This document shows positions 19,521 through 28,700 of a stretch of 64,000 nt of DNA, piece by piece. The first letter of the stretch is position 1. Every line of letters starts with the position of its first letter. Under the pieces are notes generated by a model that worked only from the letters and a program-made list of their open reading frames with translations, was not told the origin of the DNA and searched no databases. Both the position numbers and the translations under genes were made by a program. This stretch comes from Bifidobacterium pullorum subsp. saeculare (lineage in GTDB: Bacteria; Actinomycetota; Actinomycetes; Actinomycetales; Bifidobacteriaceae): assembly GCF_016899725.1 (NCBI RefSeq), contig NZ_JACLYU010000005.1, forward strand, positions 46,019 to 110,018. The letters run 5' to 3'.

Positions 19521-20801
19521 ATGGCAAGCAAATCGCGTTTGGGCAAGGGCCTCGGCGCCCTGTTCCCCGACCTTCCCGGCGAACCGGTCGAGGAGACCAA
19601 GAAGAAGCCGGCTGTTCCACGTGAAACATCCGCGAAGGGGAAGGCCGTCGCGAAGCCGGCCGTCCCGGCTATGCTGCCGCTGGACAAGCCGGCGGCCGCC
19701 GAGCCCTCCGAACGCAAGAAGAACGGCGGCCGCGCCAAGGCCGGCCACCGCGCGATGATGCCCGCCCTCGACGAGATGGCGCATCCGAGCGACATGTTCT
19801 TCGGCGGCGCCGCCGACGCCACGCATCTGCCCGGCCTGGACGGCACCACGGCCACGGATGCCGTCAAGGGTGAATCCCAGGGCGCCAAGGCCGCCCAGAG
19901 CGACGCCAAGGCCTCCGGCAAGGACGCGGCCAAGAAGGAACCGGAGCTCAAGCCGGTGCGCGGCGCCTATCTGGACATCCTCGACGTCAAGGACATCGGC
20001 CCGAACGCGCACCAGCCGCGGACCATCTTCGACGAGGACTACCTCAACGAGCTCGCCTCCTCGATCAAGGAAGTGGGCGTGCTCCAGCCCATCGTGGTGC
20101 GCAAGCGCGCCCACCGCAAGGACGACGAGCCCACCTACGAGCTCATCATGGGCGAACGTCGCTGGCGCGCCAGCCAGATCGCCGGACTCACCGAGATTCC
20201 GGCCATCGTGCGCACCACCGCCGACGGCGATATGCTCCGCGACGCCCTGCTCGAGAACCTCCACCGCGTGGCCCTCAACCCGCTGGAGGAGGCGGCCGCC
20301 TACCAGCAGATGATCGAGGAGTTCGGCCTCACCCAGGCGGGGCTGTCCAAGGCCGTCTCGAAGTCGCGCCCGCAGATCGCGAACACGCTGCGTCTGCTCA
20401 ACCTGCCGGCCAGCGTGCAGAAGAAGGTGGCCGCCGGCGTGCTGTCGGCCGGCCACGCGCGCGCCCTGCTCGGCCTGAGCGACGAGGCCGAGATGGACCA
20501 GCTGGCCACGCGCATCATCGCTGAGGGACTGTCGGTGCGCAGCACCGAGGAGATCGTCGCGCTGAAGAACAAGGAAAGCGACGCTCCACGCAAGCCGAAG
20601 ACCTCCAAGTCGAATCCGTGGATGGGCTCCCCCCTCCAGCAGAGCCTGGAGAACCATTTCGACACCAAGGTCTCCATCAAGGGCACCCAGCAGCATGGCC
20701 GCATCGAGATCGTGTTCTCCTCCCCCGAGGACATGAACCGCATCCTCACGCTGCTCGTCGGCCCGGACGCCGACGCCCCCAAGCCCGCCGAGTGGGTCTG
20801 A
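19521..20801 (+). CDS. parB: Centromere-binding protein ParB (Spo0J)
   Basis: A 426-residue protein, longer than most ParB proteins because of about 145 disordered Ala/Lys-rich N-terminal residues. The CTPase core has QPRTIFDEDYLNELASSI, then GERRWRASQIAG (box II, CTP/arginine patch). The central HTH is ITQAGLSKAVSKSRPQIANTLR-like (read LTQAGLSKAVSKSRP...). The C-terminal segment IEIVFSSPEDMNRILTLL is the dimerisation domain. ParB loads at parS and slides along DNA as a clamp. The coding sequence itself contains a perfect-type parS site (19613-19628), as in several other bacteria. Confidence 0.96.
   Translation: MASKSRLGKGLGALFPDLPGEPVEETKKKPAVPRETSAKGKAVAKPAVPAMLPLDKPAAAEPSERKKNGGRAKAGHRAMMPALDEMAHPSDMFFGGAADATHLPGLDGTTATDAVKGESQGAKAAQSDAKASGKDAAKKEPELKPVRGAYLDILDVKDIGPNAHQPRTIFDEDYLNELASSIKEVGVLQPIVVRKRAHRKDDEPTYELIMGERRWRASQIAGLTEIPAIVRTTADGDMLRDALLENLHRVALNPLEEAAAYQQMIEEFGLTQAGLSKAVSKSRPQIANTLRLLNLPASVQKKVAAGVLSAGHARALLGLSDEAEMDQLATRIIAEGLSVRSTEEIVALKNKESDAPRKPKTSKSNPWMGSPLQQSLENHFDTKVSIKGTQQHGRIEIVFSSPEDMNRILTLLVGPDADAPKPAEWV
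19613..19628. other. parS site inside parB
   Basis: TGTTCCACGTGAAACA within the parB coding sequence, in the disordered N-terminal part. It matches the parS consensus TGTTNCACGTGAAACA exactly. A weaker copy, CGTTTCACGTGGAACG, lies at 20865-20880 after the parB stop. Confidence 0.93.
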
Positions 20802-20918
20802 TCCGCCGAGCGCCGCCACGGCATCCGTGCCGCCCGAAATCCACGGGCGGCCGGGCTGTGGCGGCGTTTCACGTGGAACGCTTGCCGACCCGCGGGATTC
20901 AATGGCGAAATCTGCGGG

Positions 20919-20960
20919 ACTGTCTCGAAGTGTGAAGGCTATACGGAATGTCGAGACAGT
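20919..20960. promoter_or_regulatory. 10-bp inverted repeat between parB and the surface-protein gene
   Basis: ACTGTCTCGA (20919-20928) and TCGAGACAGT (20951-20960) are perfect reverse complements, 22 bp apart. No T run follows. It could be the parB transcript 3' stem or an operator for the downstream LPMTG gene, 161 bp away. The sequence after it is A+T-rich and contains TATACT (about 20978), a possible -10. Confidence 0.5.
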
Positions 20961-21121
20961 ATTGTCATGGCGTATGTGTATACTACGCCGTGAGGATATG
21001 GCATAGGATTGGAACCGCCGCAAGGACTGAGACGGACCGTTCAACGGACCTATCATGGTAGAACACGAGTCATGGTCATCCCTCGTCTCCTGGCTGCAAA
21101 ACAGACTGAGGAAGAGGACCC

Positions 21122-23945
21122 ATGCGTAGGATGAAGCATCGTCAGCACAGGCCGGCGGCGCCGGCGACGACCCGCGGGGGGCGGGGTTGCGGAAGACAGC
21201 ATCGAACGGCAGAACCGGCTGAGGCGGCTACTGCGGGTCGCGACGGTGGCGGTGGCGATGGCCGCGTCCGTCGCCATGGTGGCGCCGACCGCGGCCGCCG
21301 AGCCCGTGGCGGACGAGAAGACGTCCGTCGACACCACCACCGGTATCGTCGGCGAGCACGCGACCGACGAGTCGGTGGCCGACGGCACCGGGGAGACCGA
21401 CGGCACCGGGGAGACCGGGGATGATGCCACCCCGGCCGACGAAATGACGGACGCCGATGCCGTCGACGGCGCCAAGGCCGGTGACGCATCCGGCGATGCC
21501 GTGGACACCCACGCCACCGCTGCCATCCCGGAGGCCATCCAGGGCATGTCGCCGCGCGGCACCACGATCAACCTGTTCGATTACTGGAGGATCGCGCAGG
21601 ACGAGTCGGACAGCGAATGGGGCGATACCGGCATCAATATCCTGGACGGCATCAACAAGAACCATGCGCTCAAGTTCAGCAGCCACATGTCCGGGAAAGG
21701 TGGCAAGTGGAATTTCGATGAGTATTTCCCCGGGATGAAGTACGACTTCAACATGTACACGGAGTCCTCGGCGCCGTTTTCAACATCGTGCAGAACAAGC
21801 TTGGGGCCGACGGCTACCCGGTGCTCAACAAGGCGACCACCGACAGCGACGAGTCCCTCGCCTACCTGTTCAACGGCGACAACGGCATCGGCAAGCACGC
21901 CTACTTGGATGTCAAGGGCCTGCTGCAGGTGGATGACGAGCGGTACTACACGTACGACAGCACCAATCATTTCGCCGAATTCAACACCAGCACCAAGAAC
22001 TTCACCTTGTATGAGGAGCCCGGTGTCTATGCCTATCCGGGCAAGAACCAAAAGCCGGTGCACCTCGGCCAGTTCTTTCCGTTCAACACCGCCGAGCAGG
22101 TGTTCACCAAGGATTTCATCTCCAACAACAGGCTTGTCAACCACTATTTCGGCGTGCATATGAACACGCGCTTCATCCAGCAGTATGAAGGACACACCGA
22201 TAAGAACAAGACGTGGAAGGTCACGTACAACTTCTCCGGCGACGACGACGTGTGGATCTTCATCGACGGTGTGCTGGTGGGCGACCTGGGCGGCAACCAC
22301 GACGCGCTGTCGATCCAGATCGACTTCTCCTCCGGCGAGGTGATCACCTACGAGGACCGTGACTCGGATAATCAGTACACGGATCAGGACGGCAAACCCC
22401 ATAACACAACGACGCTTGCCAAGGCTATGGAAGGCACCGGCAAGCCGGGATTCAGGGACCACACCTTCGCCGACGGCACCTATCACACGCTGGATTTCTT
22501 CTACCTGGAGCGGGGCGGCATCAACTCCAACATGAGCCTCAAGTACAACCTGGTGAACCTTCCGGAAAGCGACATCGTCAAGATGGACCAGGACGGCAAG
22601 CGGATCCCGGGCGTGGGATTCGAGCTGTACCCGGCCACGGTCGTCAATGGCGTCTACACGGTTGCCGAGGATGCCAAGCCTCGCTGCATTGGCACGACGA
22701 ACTCGGTCGGCGAGCTGGTGCTGATGGAGGAGCAGGCGAACGGCGGGAACATGCCGGTTCAGCTGTCCGCACTGGGCAAGAACACGCATTGGGTGCTGCG
22801 CGAGACCTCAACCCCCCCATGGACACCGCAACTCGCCCGACACCTGGATCACCATCAGCGAACATGAGCTGCCTGTGGTCATGAACAAGGGCACCACGGG
22901 CTCGTATGCGCAGCTGCAGATGACCTTCACCGCGCCGGCGGAGCTGTATGCCGCGAAGAACGGGAATCCGAACGAGCAGGGCGACTTCCTCGGCAACGCC
23001 GGCACGAAGGACGACAACATCTCCGTGACCACCGGACTGGGCCGGATCATCCAGAGCATGGTGGTGTTCGCGGCGAATGATTCCGTGGACGTGACGATGC
23101 ACGACGTCATCGCGACCTTGCAGACCAAGGGGCATGGCCAGTCCCTCTCCGATGGCGAGTGGATTCCCTCGGATCAGAGCGCGGAATTCAAGTATGCGAA
23201 TGGTGCGGCCGGGGCTGGTGGCTACGAGAATGTCAACGGCACCACGCCGCCGACGACGTTCACCGTGGACGAGGGATGGTCGCGCCTGAACATCACGCAG
23301 CGGCGCAACGCGGAAGGCCTCACGCCCGTGGTGGGTAACCCGATCGACTTCGAGATCGACGGCAAGATGAACGCCGCATTCACCGGTGAGGTGATCGTCA
23401 ACCTGACCAATGACCCCATCGGCCAGCTGTCGATCAACAAAACCGTGGAAGGCACCGGCGCGGACATCCATCGGCAGTTCACGTTCACCATCACGCTGAC
23501 GTTCAAAGAGGGCATGGACGTCGCGGAGACCTATCCGTACCAAGTCGTCTCCGATGGTGATTACATCATGCCGATGCTGGGAGAACTCGAGGTCGTGCAA
23601 GGCGAGAACAACCACACGATGACCCTCAAGCTGCCCCATGGGCAGAAGGCCATCGTGCTTGACCTGCCTGACGACATCACGTACACCGTCACGGAATCCC
23701 ACGCCCCCGGATATCAGGCGAGCTACGTCGTCAACGCAATCCCGGTGCAAGCCGGGCAGCCTGCCACCGGTGTCATCATGCAGCACCAACCGTCCACGGT
23801 GGCGGTCATCAACACCTTCGTGGCGGTGGCCGGCCTGCCGATGACCGGCGGCCGGGGCACGGCGGCCAGGATCATCGGCATCGGCGTCCTCGTGTTGCTG
23901 CTGTCCGGCCTCGTCTGGCGGATGGCCAACAAACGCCATGTCTGA
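21122..23945 (+). pseudogene. Sortase-anchored (LPMTG) surface protein with fibro-slime domain, frame broken at three points
   Basis: The start MRRMKHRQHR (21122) follows GAGGAAGAGG. A second frame then supplies a signal peptide (NRLRRLLRVATVAVAMAASV, cleaved near TAAAEP), then an acidic Thr/Asp/Gly-rich linker. Next comes a fibro-slime-type domain (residues YNFSGDDDVWIFIDGVLVGD and then HTLDFFYLERGG), then Cna-B-like strands (LSINKTVEGTGADIHRQFTF), and finally LPMTG, a hydrophobic helix and a basic tail. The frame breaks in or near G6 (21176-21181, one base too many), near 21774 (one base missing, GCGCCGTTTTC), and at C7 (22812-22818, one base too many). If repaired it would be one protein of about 940 residues, a cell-wall-linked adhesin or pilin-like protein. 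No sortase gene is adjacent. Either phase variation, true decay or assembly error could explain the breaks. Confidence 0.85.
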
Positions 23946-23973
23946 CGGACCGCCTGCCGCGCCGGACGGGCCG

Positions 23974-25044
23974 TCAGGCGGTGAGGTAGGCCTGGGCGTC
24001 GAGGGCGGCGCGGCAGCCCATGCCGGCGGCGGAGATGGCCTGGCGGTAGACGCGGTCCACGCAGTCGCCGGCCGCGAACACCCCGGGCACGGAGGTGCGG
24101 GTGCCGGCGCCCTCGACCACGATGTAGCCGTCCGCATCCTTGGCCACCGCGTCACCGAGGAATCCGGTCGCCGGGGTGTGCCCGATGGCCACGAACAGGC
24201 CGGAGACCGGCAGTGTGCCGGTCTCGCCCGTGGCGGTGTTCCGGATCTCGACCTCGGTCACCTCGGCGGGCTTGGACGCCATCGCACCGCCCAGCTTCAG
24301 CTGGAAGCCGCCGGCTGCCGGCGCGGGGGCCGGCGCCGCGGCGGTGCCGTGCACCGCGGTGACCACGGTGTCCATGAGCAGGGTGATCTTCGGATTGCTC
24401 CTGACCCGGTCGACCATGATCTTGGAGGCGCGGAACTCGCCGCGGCGGTGGATCAGTGTGACCGACGATCCGAAGCGGGACAGGAAGTCGGCCTCCTCGC
24501 AGGCGGAATCGCCGCCGCCCACCACCACGATCGGCTTGTCCTTGAAGAAGAACCCGTCGCAGGTGGCGCAGTAGGAGACGCCGTGCCCCGAGTAATCCTC
24601 CTCGCCGGGCACGCCGAGCTTGCGCACCGAGGAGCCGGTCGCCACGATGAGCGCCCGGGTCCGGATGCGCTCCCCCGAGGCCAGTGTCAGGGTGTGCGCG
24701 GAATCGGCGGCGTCGCCGAAGTCCACGGCGGTCACGTCGTCGTACTCCAGCTCGGCGCCGAAGCGCTCGGCCTGGCGGCGCATCGCGTCCATGAGATCAG
24801 GGCCCATCACGCCGTCCGGGAAACCGGGGAAGTTCTCCACCTCGGTGGTGTTGACGAGCTGCCCGCCCGGCGCCAGCGCCCCGGCCACGATCAGCGGCCG
24901 GTAGCCGGCGCGCCCCAGATAGATGGCCGCCGTATAGCCGGCGGGCCCGGAACCGATGATCACCGCATCGCGCACCGCGGCGGTGGCATCCGGGGAGTCC
25001 TGCTGCTCGAGCGCGGCTCCCCCGTCAGATTGTTGCTTGCTCAT
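23974..25044 (-). CDS. trxB: Thioredoxin reductase
   Basis: A 356-residue flavoprotein; the ATG at 25044 (MSKQQSDGG) is preferred over GTG 25053. The FAD site is VIIGSGPAGYTAAIYLGRAG (residues 28-47), the redox-active pair is C159-A-T-C162 followed by DG, the NADPH site is VVVGGGDSACEEADFL, and GVFAAGDC closes the FAD domain. It reduces thioredoxin with NADPH; no trxA follows, unlike mycobacteria. A Gly/Ala/Pro stretch of about 12 residues before GGFQLKL is an unusual insertion. The gene converges on the surface-protein gene 28 bp away, and an ACCGCCTG/CAGGCGGT stem (23949-23982) spanning its stop may end both transcripts. Confidence 0.95.
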   Translation of the reverse strand: MSKQQSDGGAALEQQDSPDATAAVRDAVIIGSGPAGYTAAIYLGRAGYRPLIVAGALAPGGQLVNTTEVENFPGFPDGVMGPDLMDAMRRQAERFGAELEYDDVTAVDFGDAADSAHTLTLASGERIRTRALIVATGSSVRKLGVPGEEDYSGHGVSYCATCDGFFFKDKPIVVVGGGDSACEEADFLSRFGSSVTLIHRRGEFRASKIMVDRVRSNPKITLLMDTVVTAVHGTAAAPAPAPAAGGFQLKLGGAMASKPAEVTEVEIRNTATGETGTLPVSGLFVAIGHTPATGFLGDAVAKDADGYIVVEGAGTRTSVPGVFAAGDCVDRVYRQAISAAGMGCRAALDAQAYLTA

Positions 25045-25108
25045 GCCCACCACTGTAGCGGGCCGGCGCCGGGTTCAGCTGTCAAGGAACACGTCGCGCG
25101 CGATGCTG

Positions 25109-25244
25109 TGTTTCACGTGGAACAGCGGTTGCATGCAGGGCATGTTTCACGTGGAACAGTAGGTTTCGTTCGATACCACATCGTCGTGTGGGCATGTTTC
25201 ACGTGGAACGGCAGTTGCGCTCAGGGCGTGTTTCACGTGGAACA
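25109..25244. other. Array of four parS sites
   Basis: TGTTTCACGTGGAACA occurs at 25109-25124, 25143-25158 and 25229-25244, and TGTTTCACGTGGAACG at 25195-25210. Start-to-start distances are 34, 52 and 34 bp. The 18-bp spacers GCGGTTGCATGCAGGGCA and GCAGTTGCGCTCAGGGCG are clearly related, so a two-site unit was duplicated with an 86-bp period. The array lies between trxB and the pseudokinase gene end. Confidence 0.93.
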
Positions 25245-25321
25245 GGTGTATGGCAGAGGGCCGTATCCCGCATGCTGCGACGTCGGTGCTTCGCTGGCAG
25301 GGGTTTGCTTGCCAGCTTCGC

Positions 25322-26908
25322 TTATTGCGCGTTCTGGCCGCCCTGCTGGGTCTGGCCGCCCTGGCCGGCCTGACCAGTCTGACCAGCCTGCCCGCTCTGG
25401 TCGCCCGAGGCGGGCGTGCCGAAGGGCACCTGCTCGAGCTCCTGCTGGTTGGGCCAGCTGTCCCGGTCCACTTCCTGCTTCGTGCGGCCGCCGCTGAGGC
25501 TGATGACCGCGATCGCCAGCGCGATGGCCATCAGCACCGCGACAACGATCATCACCACGGCCTTTGTGGTGAGTTTGCCGAACAGCTTGGTGTCCGAAAG
25601 ATTGTCCTCGTCATCCGCCGCGGGCGCTGGCTCGGCGGGCGTGAAGCTCGGCGGCTGGACCGGGGCCTGCGCCTCGGCCTGGTTGAGCTGCACTGACAGC
25701 GGCGTCTGCGATCCGATGATCGGAATGCGCGTCGTCGCCTCGCCCGGGCCCAGCGAATCGGCCGCGCCGGCGCGCAGCTGGCTCACATCGATCGGCATCG
25801 TGGCCATCGCGCCCAGGGAATCGGCGTTGCCGAACTCATGGAACAGGCCGTCGGTGGTCGGCTCCTCCGGGAAGATGCTGCGCGTGACCTGCTCCTGGGC
25901 GGCCTGAGGGACCGGGGCCGGCTCGGCCTCATCCGCGTCCGCAGCCACCCCAGCCATTGCAGAAACCCCGGCCAGCCCGGCGACTCCGGCCGTCTCCTCG
26001 GCATCCGAGGCCTCCTCCGATTCCGCGGTGCCGGCGATGTTGAGCAGCGGCAGCCGCTCGGAGGTGACCAGCGACGCCGGCAGCTCGGCCAGATCGACGT
26101 TGTCCATCGGGCGCAGCGCGACGATCTCGATCGAGGGGGCGCCGGCGATGGCGGGGAAGACGATGTCCTGCGGCCCCAGATCGGGTACGGTGCGCCAGTA
26201 GCCGAGCAAGGCCTTGAGCTCGTTGACCGACATCATCGGCTCGGCGGCGCGGCCGCCCTCCTTGAGCTCGAGGCCGCGGGCGATGATGACGCGGAAGTCG
26301 CTGGGAACGTCCGCCGGCAGCATGTCCAGCGAGAACGTGCCGAAATGCTGGGACGGGGTGCGCGTGAGCAGCGCGGCGAGCACGCCGGCCAGCTGGCGCA
26401 CGATGAGCTGCTCGCCGCCCATGCCCTCCGGAGCGTGGGTCGGGTCGGCCAGCAGCGGCTTGACGGGGGCGTCGGCCACGGAGACGCCCTGGGCGCTGAT
26501 GCGGATGGTGTCGGTGCTCAGCAGCGCATCCTCGTGCGTGGAATCCATGGCATAGGCGACGTCGCCGATGATCGAGCGGATCGCGTCATAGGAGAGGATG
26601 TCGCGGCCGGGCCCCTCGAGGTATTCGGTGAGGGCGACGCCGGCGTCCGGATGCATGACGAGCAGCGCGCAGTCCTCCACGCGCTCGAACATCTGCACCG
26701 GGGTGAAGCGGTCGTTGCGGCTCATGGCCAGGGATGCGGCGATGGCGTCCACCTGATCGACGGCCCCGGGCACGGTGATGACCATGACCTGGCAGTCGCG
26801 CGCCAACACGCGGTCGTTGGCCTTCCATGCCTGCAGGCCGGTGCTGCCGCGGAGCGAGGAGACGAGGGTGTAGCGGTTGAACAGGGTATCGCCCAGCTGT
26901 GGTGTCAT
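25322..26908 (-). CDS. Pseudokinase-type single-pass membrane protein linked to murJ
   Basis: A 528-residue protein starting MTPQLGDTLFNRYTLVSSLR after GAAGGAACC. The first 260 residues follow a Ser/Thr-kinase-like fold (NRYTLVSSLRGSTGLQAWKA, then a hinge LLVMHPDAGVALTEYL), but the HRD and DFG catalytic motifs are missing, so it should be inactive. A long acidic/Pro linker follows, then one membrane helix (about 460-485, VVMIVVAVLMAIALAIAVI), then an extracellular Gly/Gln-rich tail with repeated GQAGQTGQAGQGGQ-type units. Mycobacterial MurJ carries such a pseudokinase fused to its C-terminus; here it is a separate gene whose start lies 115 bp downstream of murJ's stop, so I infer a partner that regulates lipid II flipping. 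The exact function is not proven. Confidence 0.75.
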   Translation of the reverse strand: MTPQLGDTLFNRYTLVSSLRGSTGLQAWKANDRVLARDCQVMVITVPGAVDQVDAIAASLAMSRNDRFTPVQMFERVEDCALLVMHPDAGVALTEYLEGPGRDILSYDAIRSIIGDVAYAMDSTHEDALLSTDTIRISAQGVSVADAPVKPLLADPTHAPEGMGGEQLIVRQLAGVLAALLTRTPSQHFGTFSLDMLPADVPSDFRVIIARGLELKEGGRAAEPMMSVNELKALLGYWRTVPDLGPQDIVFPAIAGAPSIEIVALRPMDNVDLAELPASLVTSERLPLLNIAGTAESEEASDAEETAGVAGLAGVSAMAGVAADADEAEPAPVPQAAQEQVTRSIFPEEPTTDGLFHEFGNADSLGAMATMPIDVSQLRAGAADSLGPGEATTRIPIIGSQTPLSVQLNQAEAQAPVQPPSFTPAEPAPAADDEDNLSDTKLFGKLTTKAVVMIVVAVLMAIALAIAVISLSGGRTKQEVDRDSWPNQQELEQVPFGTPASGDQSGQAGQTGQAGQGGQTQQGGQNAQ

Positions 26909-27023
26909 GGTTCCTTCGGCTCCGTGGTGCGGTGGTCGTGCCGCGGTTCGCAGGCGCGGCGCACCGGCCATTCTAGCCGCGGGGATGGCCGAGAAGGCGC
27001 AGGGAATCGCAGCCCGAGACCGA

Positions 27024-28700
27024 TTATGAAACCATGCCGTCCGCACTGCGGCGGGAGCCCCGCAGCCGGCGTGTCACGCCGCGCACCAGCGAGGTGAATT
27101 CGTCCACGCGTAGCAGCCACAGCAGCGCGGCGTACGCAGCGGCCACGGCCACGCCCACCACGCAGCAGATGACCAGCGACTGGCCCCAGCCCAGCCGGCC
27201 GTCGGCGGAGGCGATGTCGGCGCCGACCAGCCGCGTCGCCAGCGGATTGACCAGCCATCCGACGGCCCACGCGCCCACGCCGGCCACCAGGCAGCGCAGA
27301 TAGGTGCCGAGGATGCGGCGGCCGTCCATCCGGCCGCCGAAGCGGCGCCGCAGCATCCAGATGACCCACGGGAACGTGACGATGTACGACAGGCTCAGCG
27401 AGACGCCTACCAGCGTCGTCCAATGCTGCGGCGGCAGCACCTGCATGAGTACGAGCAGCAGCGCCACCTGGACGAGGTTCTCCACCAGCGCGAACAGGAA
27501 CGGGCTGCGGCCGTCCTCCCAGGCGTAGAACGCGCGCTGCACGAACAGGAACGCGCTGATCGGCACCAGGCCGATGAGCAGGCCCATCAGCGGGCCGGCG
27601 ATGAGCAGCGCCCCGTGCAGCGAGGTCGAGGGAATCAGCGCCTTGGTCACGGCCACCGGCATCGCCATCATCGCGGCCACGAAGAACACCATGACCAGGC
27701 CGTTCGTGCGCAGCGCGGAACTCAGCTCGGCGCGGGCGTGGTCGACCCGCCGCTCCCCCACCGCCTTCGACAGGCGCGGGAACATCGCGGTGGCGATCGA
27801 GGCGGCCACCACCGAATACGGCAGGATGTACAGCGTGTAGGCGTACTGGTAGGAGGCGTTGCCGGCGATGCCGAACAGGTCGCCGCCGGCGGCCGGCGCG
27901 CCGGTGGTCACCCGCGAGTTGACGATGCCCATGAGCTGGTTGACGACCACCATCGCGATGCTCCAGGCCGCCACCTTGCCCATCGACCGCAGCCCCAGCC
28001 CGCGCAGGCCGAAGCGCACCCGGTAGCGCAGGCCCACGCGCAGCAGCGGGATGAACAGCACCAGCGCCTGGAACGCGACGCCGGCCGTCCACGCGCCGGC
28101 CGTCAGCGCAATCCGGCCCGTGGTCCAGAAGTCCATCGGCTGGCGCGCGGCGTTGCCGAACAGCAGGATGAACGCGCCGAAGCCCACGCAGCTGATCGCA
28201 TTCGCCCCCACCGAGCTCCACGCGTATGCGGCGAAGCGGCCGGAGGCGGCCAGAATCTGCCCGATGATCGTGTACAGGCCGTAGAAGAAGATTTGCGGCA
28301 TGCACCACAGCGTGAACGCGTTCGCCAGCGCGCGCTGGGCCGGCGTCCAGCCGGAGCCCACGTAGATCGAGGTGAGCACCGGGGTGCCGGCCATCATGAT
28401 CGCGGTGATGATGGCCAGCATCACCATCGCCATGGTGATGAGCTTGCTCAGCCGCTCCTCGGCGTCCTTCTCCTTGAGCGTGCGGACGATCTGCGGTACC
28501 AGCACCGCGTTGAAGATGCCGGTGGAGATGAGGTTGAAGATGACCTGCGGGATCTGCGCGCCCGCCTGGTACGCGTTCGCCGCCACGCCGGTGGTGCCCA
28601 GGGCGCCCACCAACGCGATGGTGCGCAGCTGGCCGGTCACGCGCGAGGCGATCGTGCCGGAGGCCATGATCAGGGAGTTGCGGCCTACCGTGGAGCTCAT
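27024..28700 (-). CDS. murJ: Lipid II flippase MurJ (MviN)
   Basis: A 558-residue protein; the ATG at 28700 (MSSTVGRNSLIMASG) overlaps the upstream gene's stop by four bases. About 14 hydrophobic helices run through the protein, and the first contains SGTIASRVTGQLRTIALVGALG, characteristic of the MurJ/MviN family of MOP exporters. MurJ moves lipid II across the membrane for peptidoglycan synthesis. The C-terminus ends in a short basic tail (RRLRGSRRSADGMVS) with no kinase-like domain; that domain is encoded by the next gene. The DUF6049-murJ-pseudokinase order parallels Rv3909-Rv3910 of Mycobacterium tuberculosis. Confidence 0.95.
   Translation of the reverse strand: MSSTVGRNSLIMASGTIASRVTGQLRTIALVGALGTTGVAANAYQAGAQIPQVIFNLISTGIFNAVLVPQIVRTLKEKDAEERLSKLITMAMVMLAIITAIMMAGTPVLTSIYVGSGWTPAQRALANAFTLWCMPQIFFYGLYTIIGQILAASGRFAAYAWSSVGANAISCVGFGAFILLFGNAARQPMDFWTTGRIALTAGAWTAGVAFQALVLFIPLLRVGLRYRVRFGLRGLGLRSMGKVAAWSIAMVVVNQLMGIVNSRVTTGAPAAGGDLFGIAGNASYQYAYTLYILPYSVVAASIATAMFPRLSKAVGERRVDHARAELSSALRTNGLVMVFFVAAMMAMPVAVTKALIPSTSLHGALLIAGPLMGLLIGLVPISAFLFVQRAFYAWEDGRSPFLFALVENLVQVALLLVLMQVLPPQHWTTLVGVSLSLSYIVTFPWVIWMLRRRFGGRMDGRRILGTYLRCLVAGVGAWAVGWLVNPLATRLVGADIASADGRLGWGQSLVICCVVGVAVAAAYAALLWLLRVDEFTSLVRGVTRRLRGSRRSADGMVS

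Noticed and set aside
25322..26908. Active Ser/Thr protein kinase
   Set aside because: HRD, DFG and the catalytic lysine context are missing; only the overall fold signs remain.
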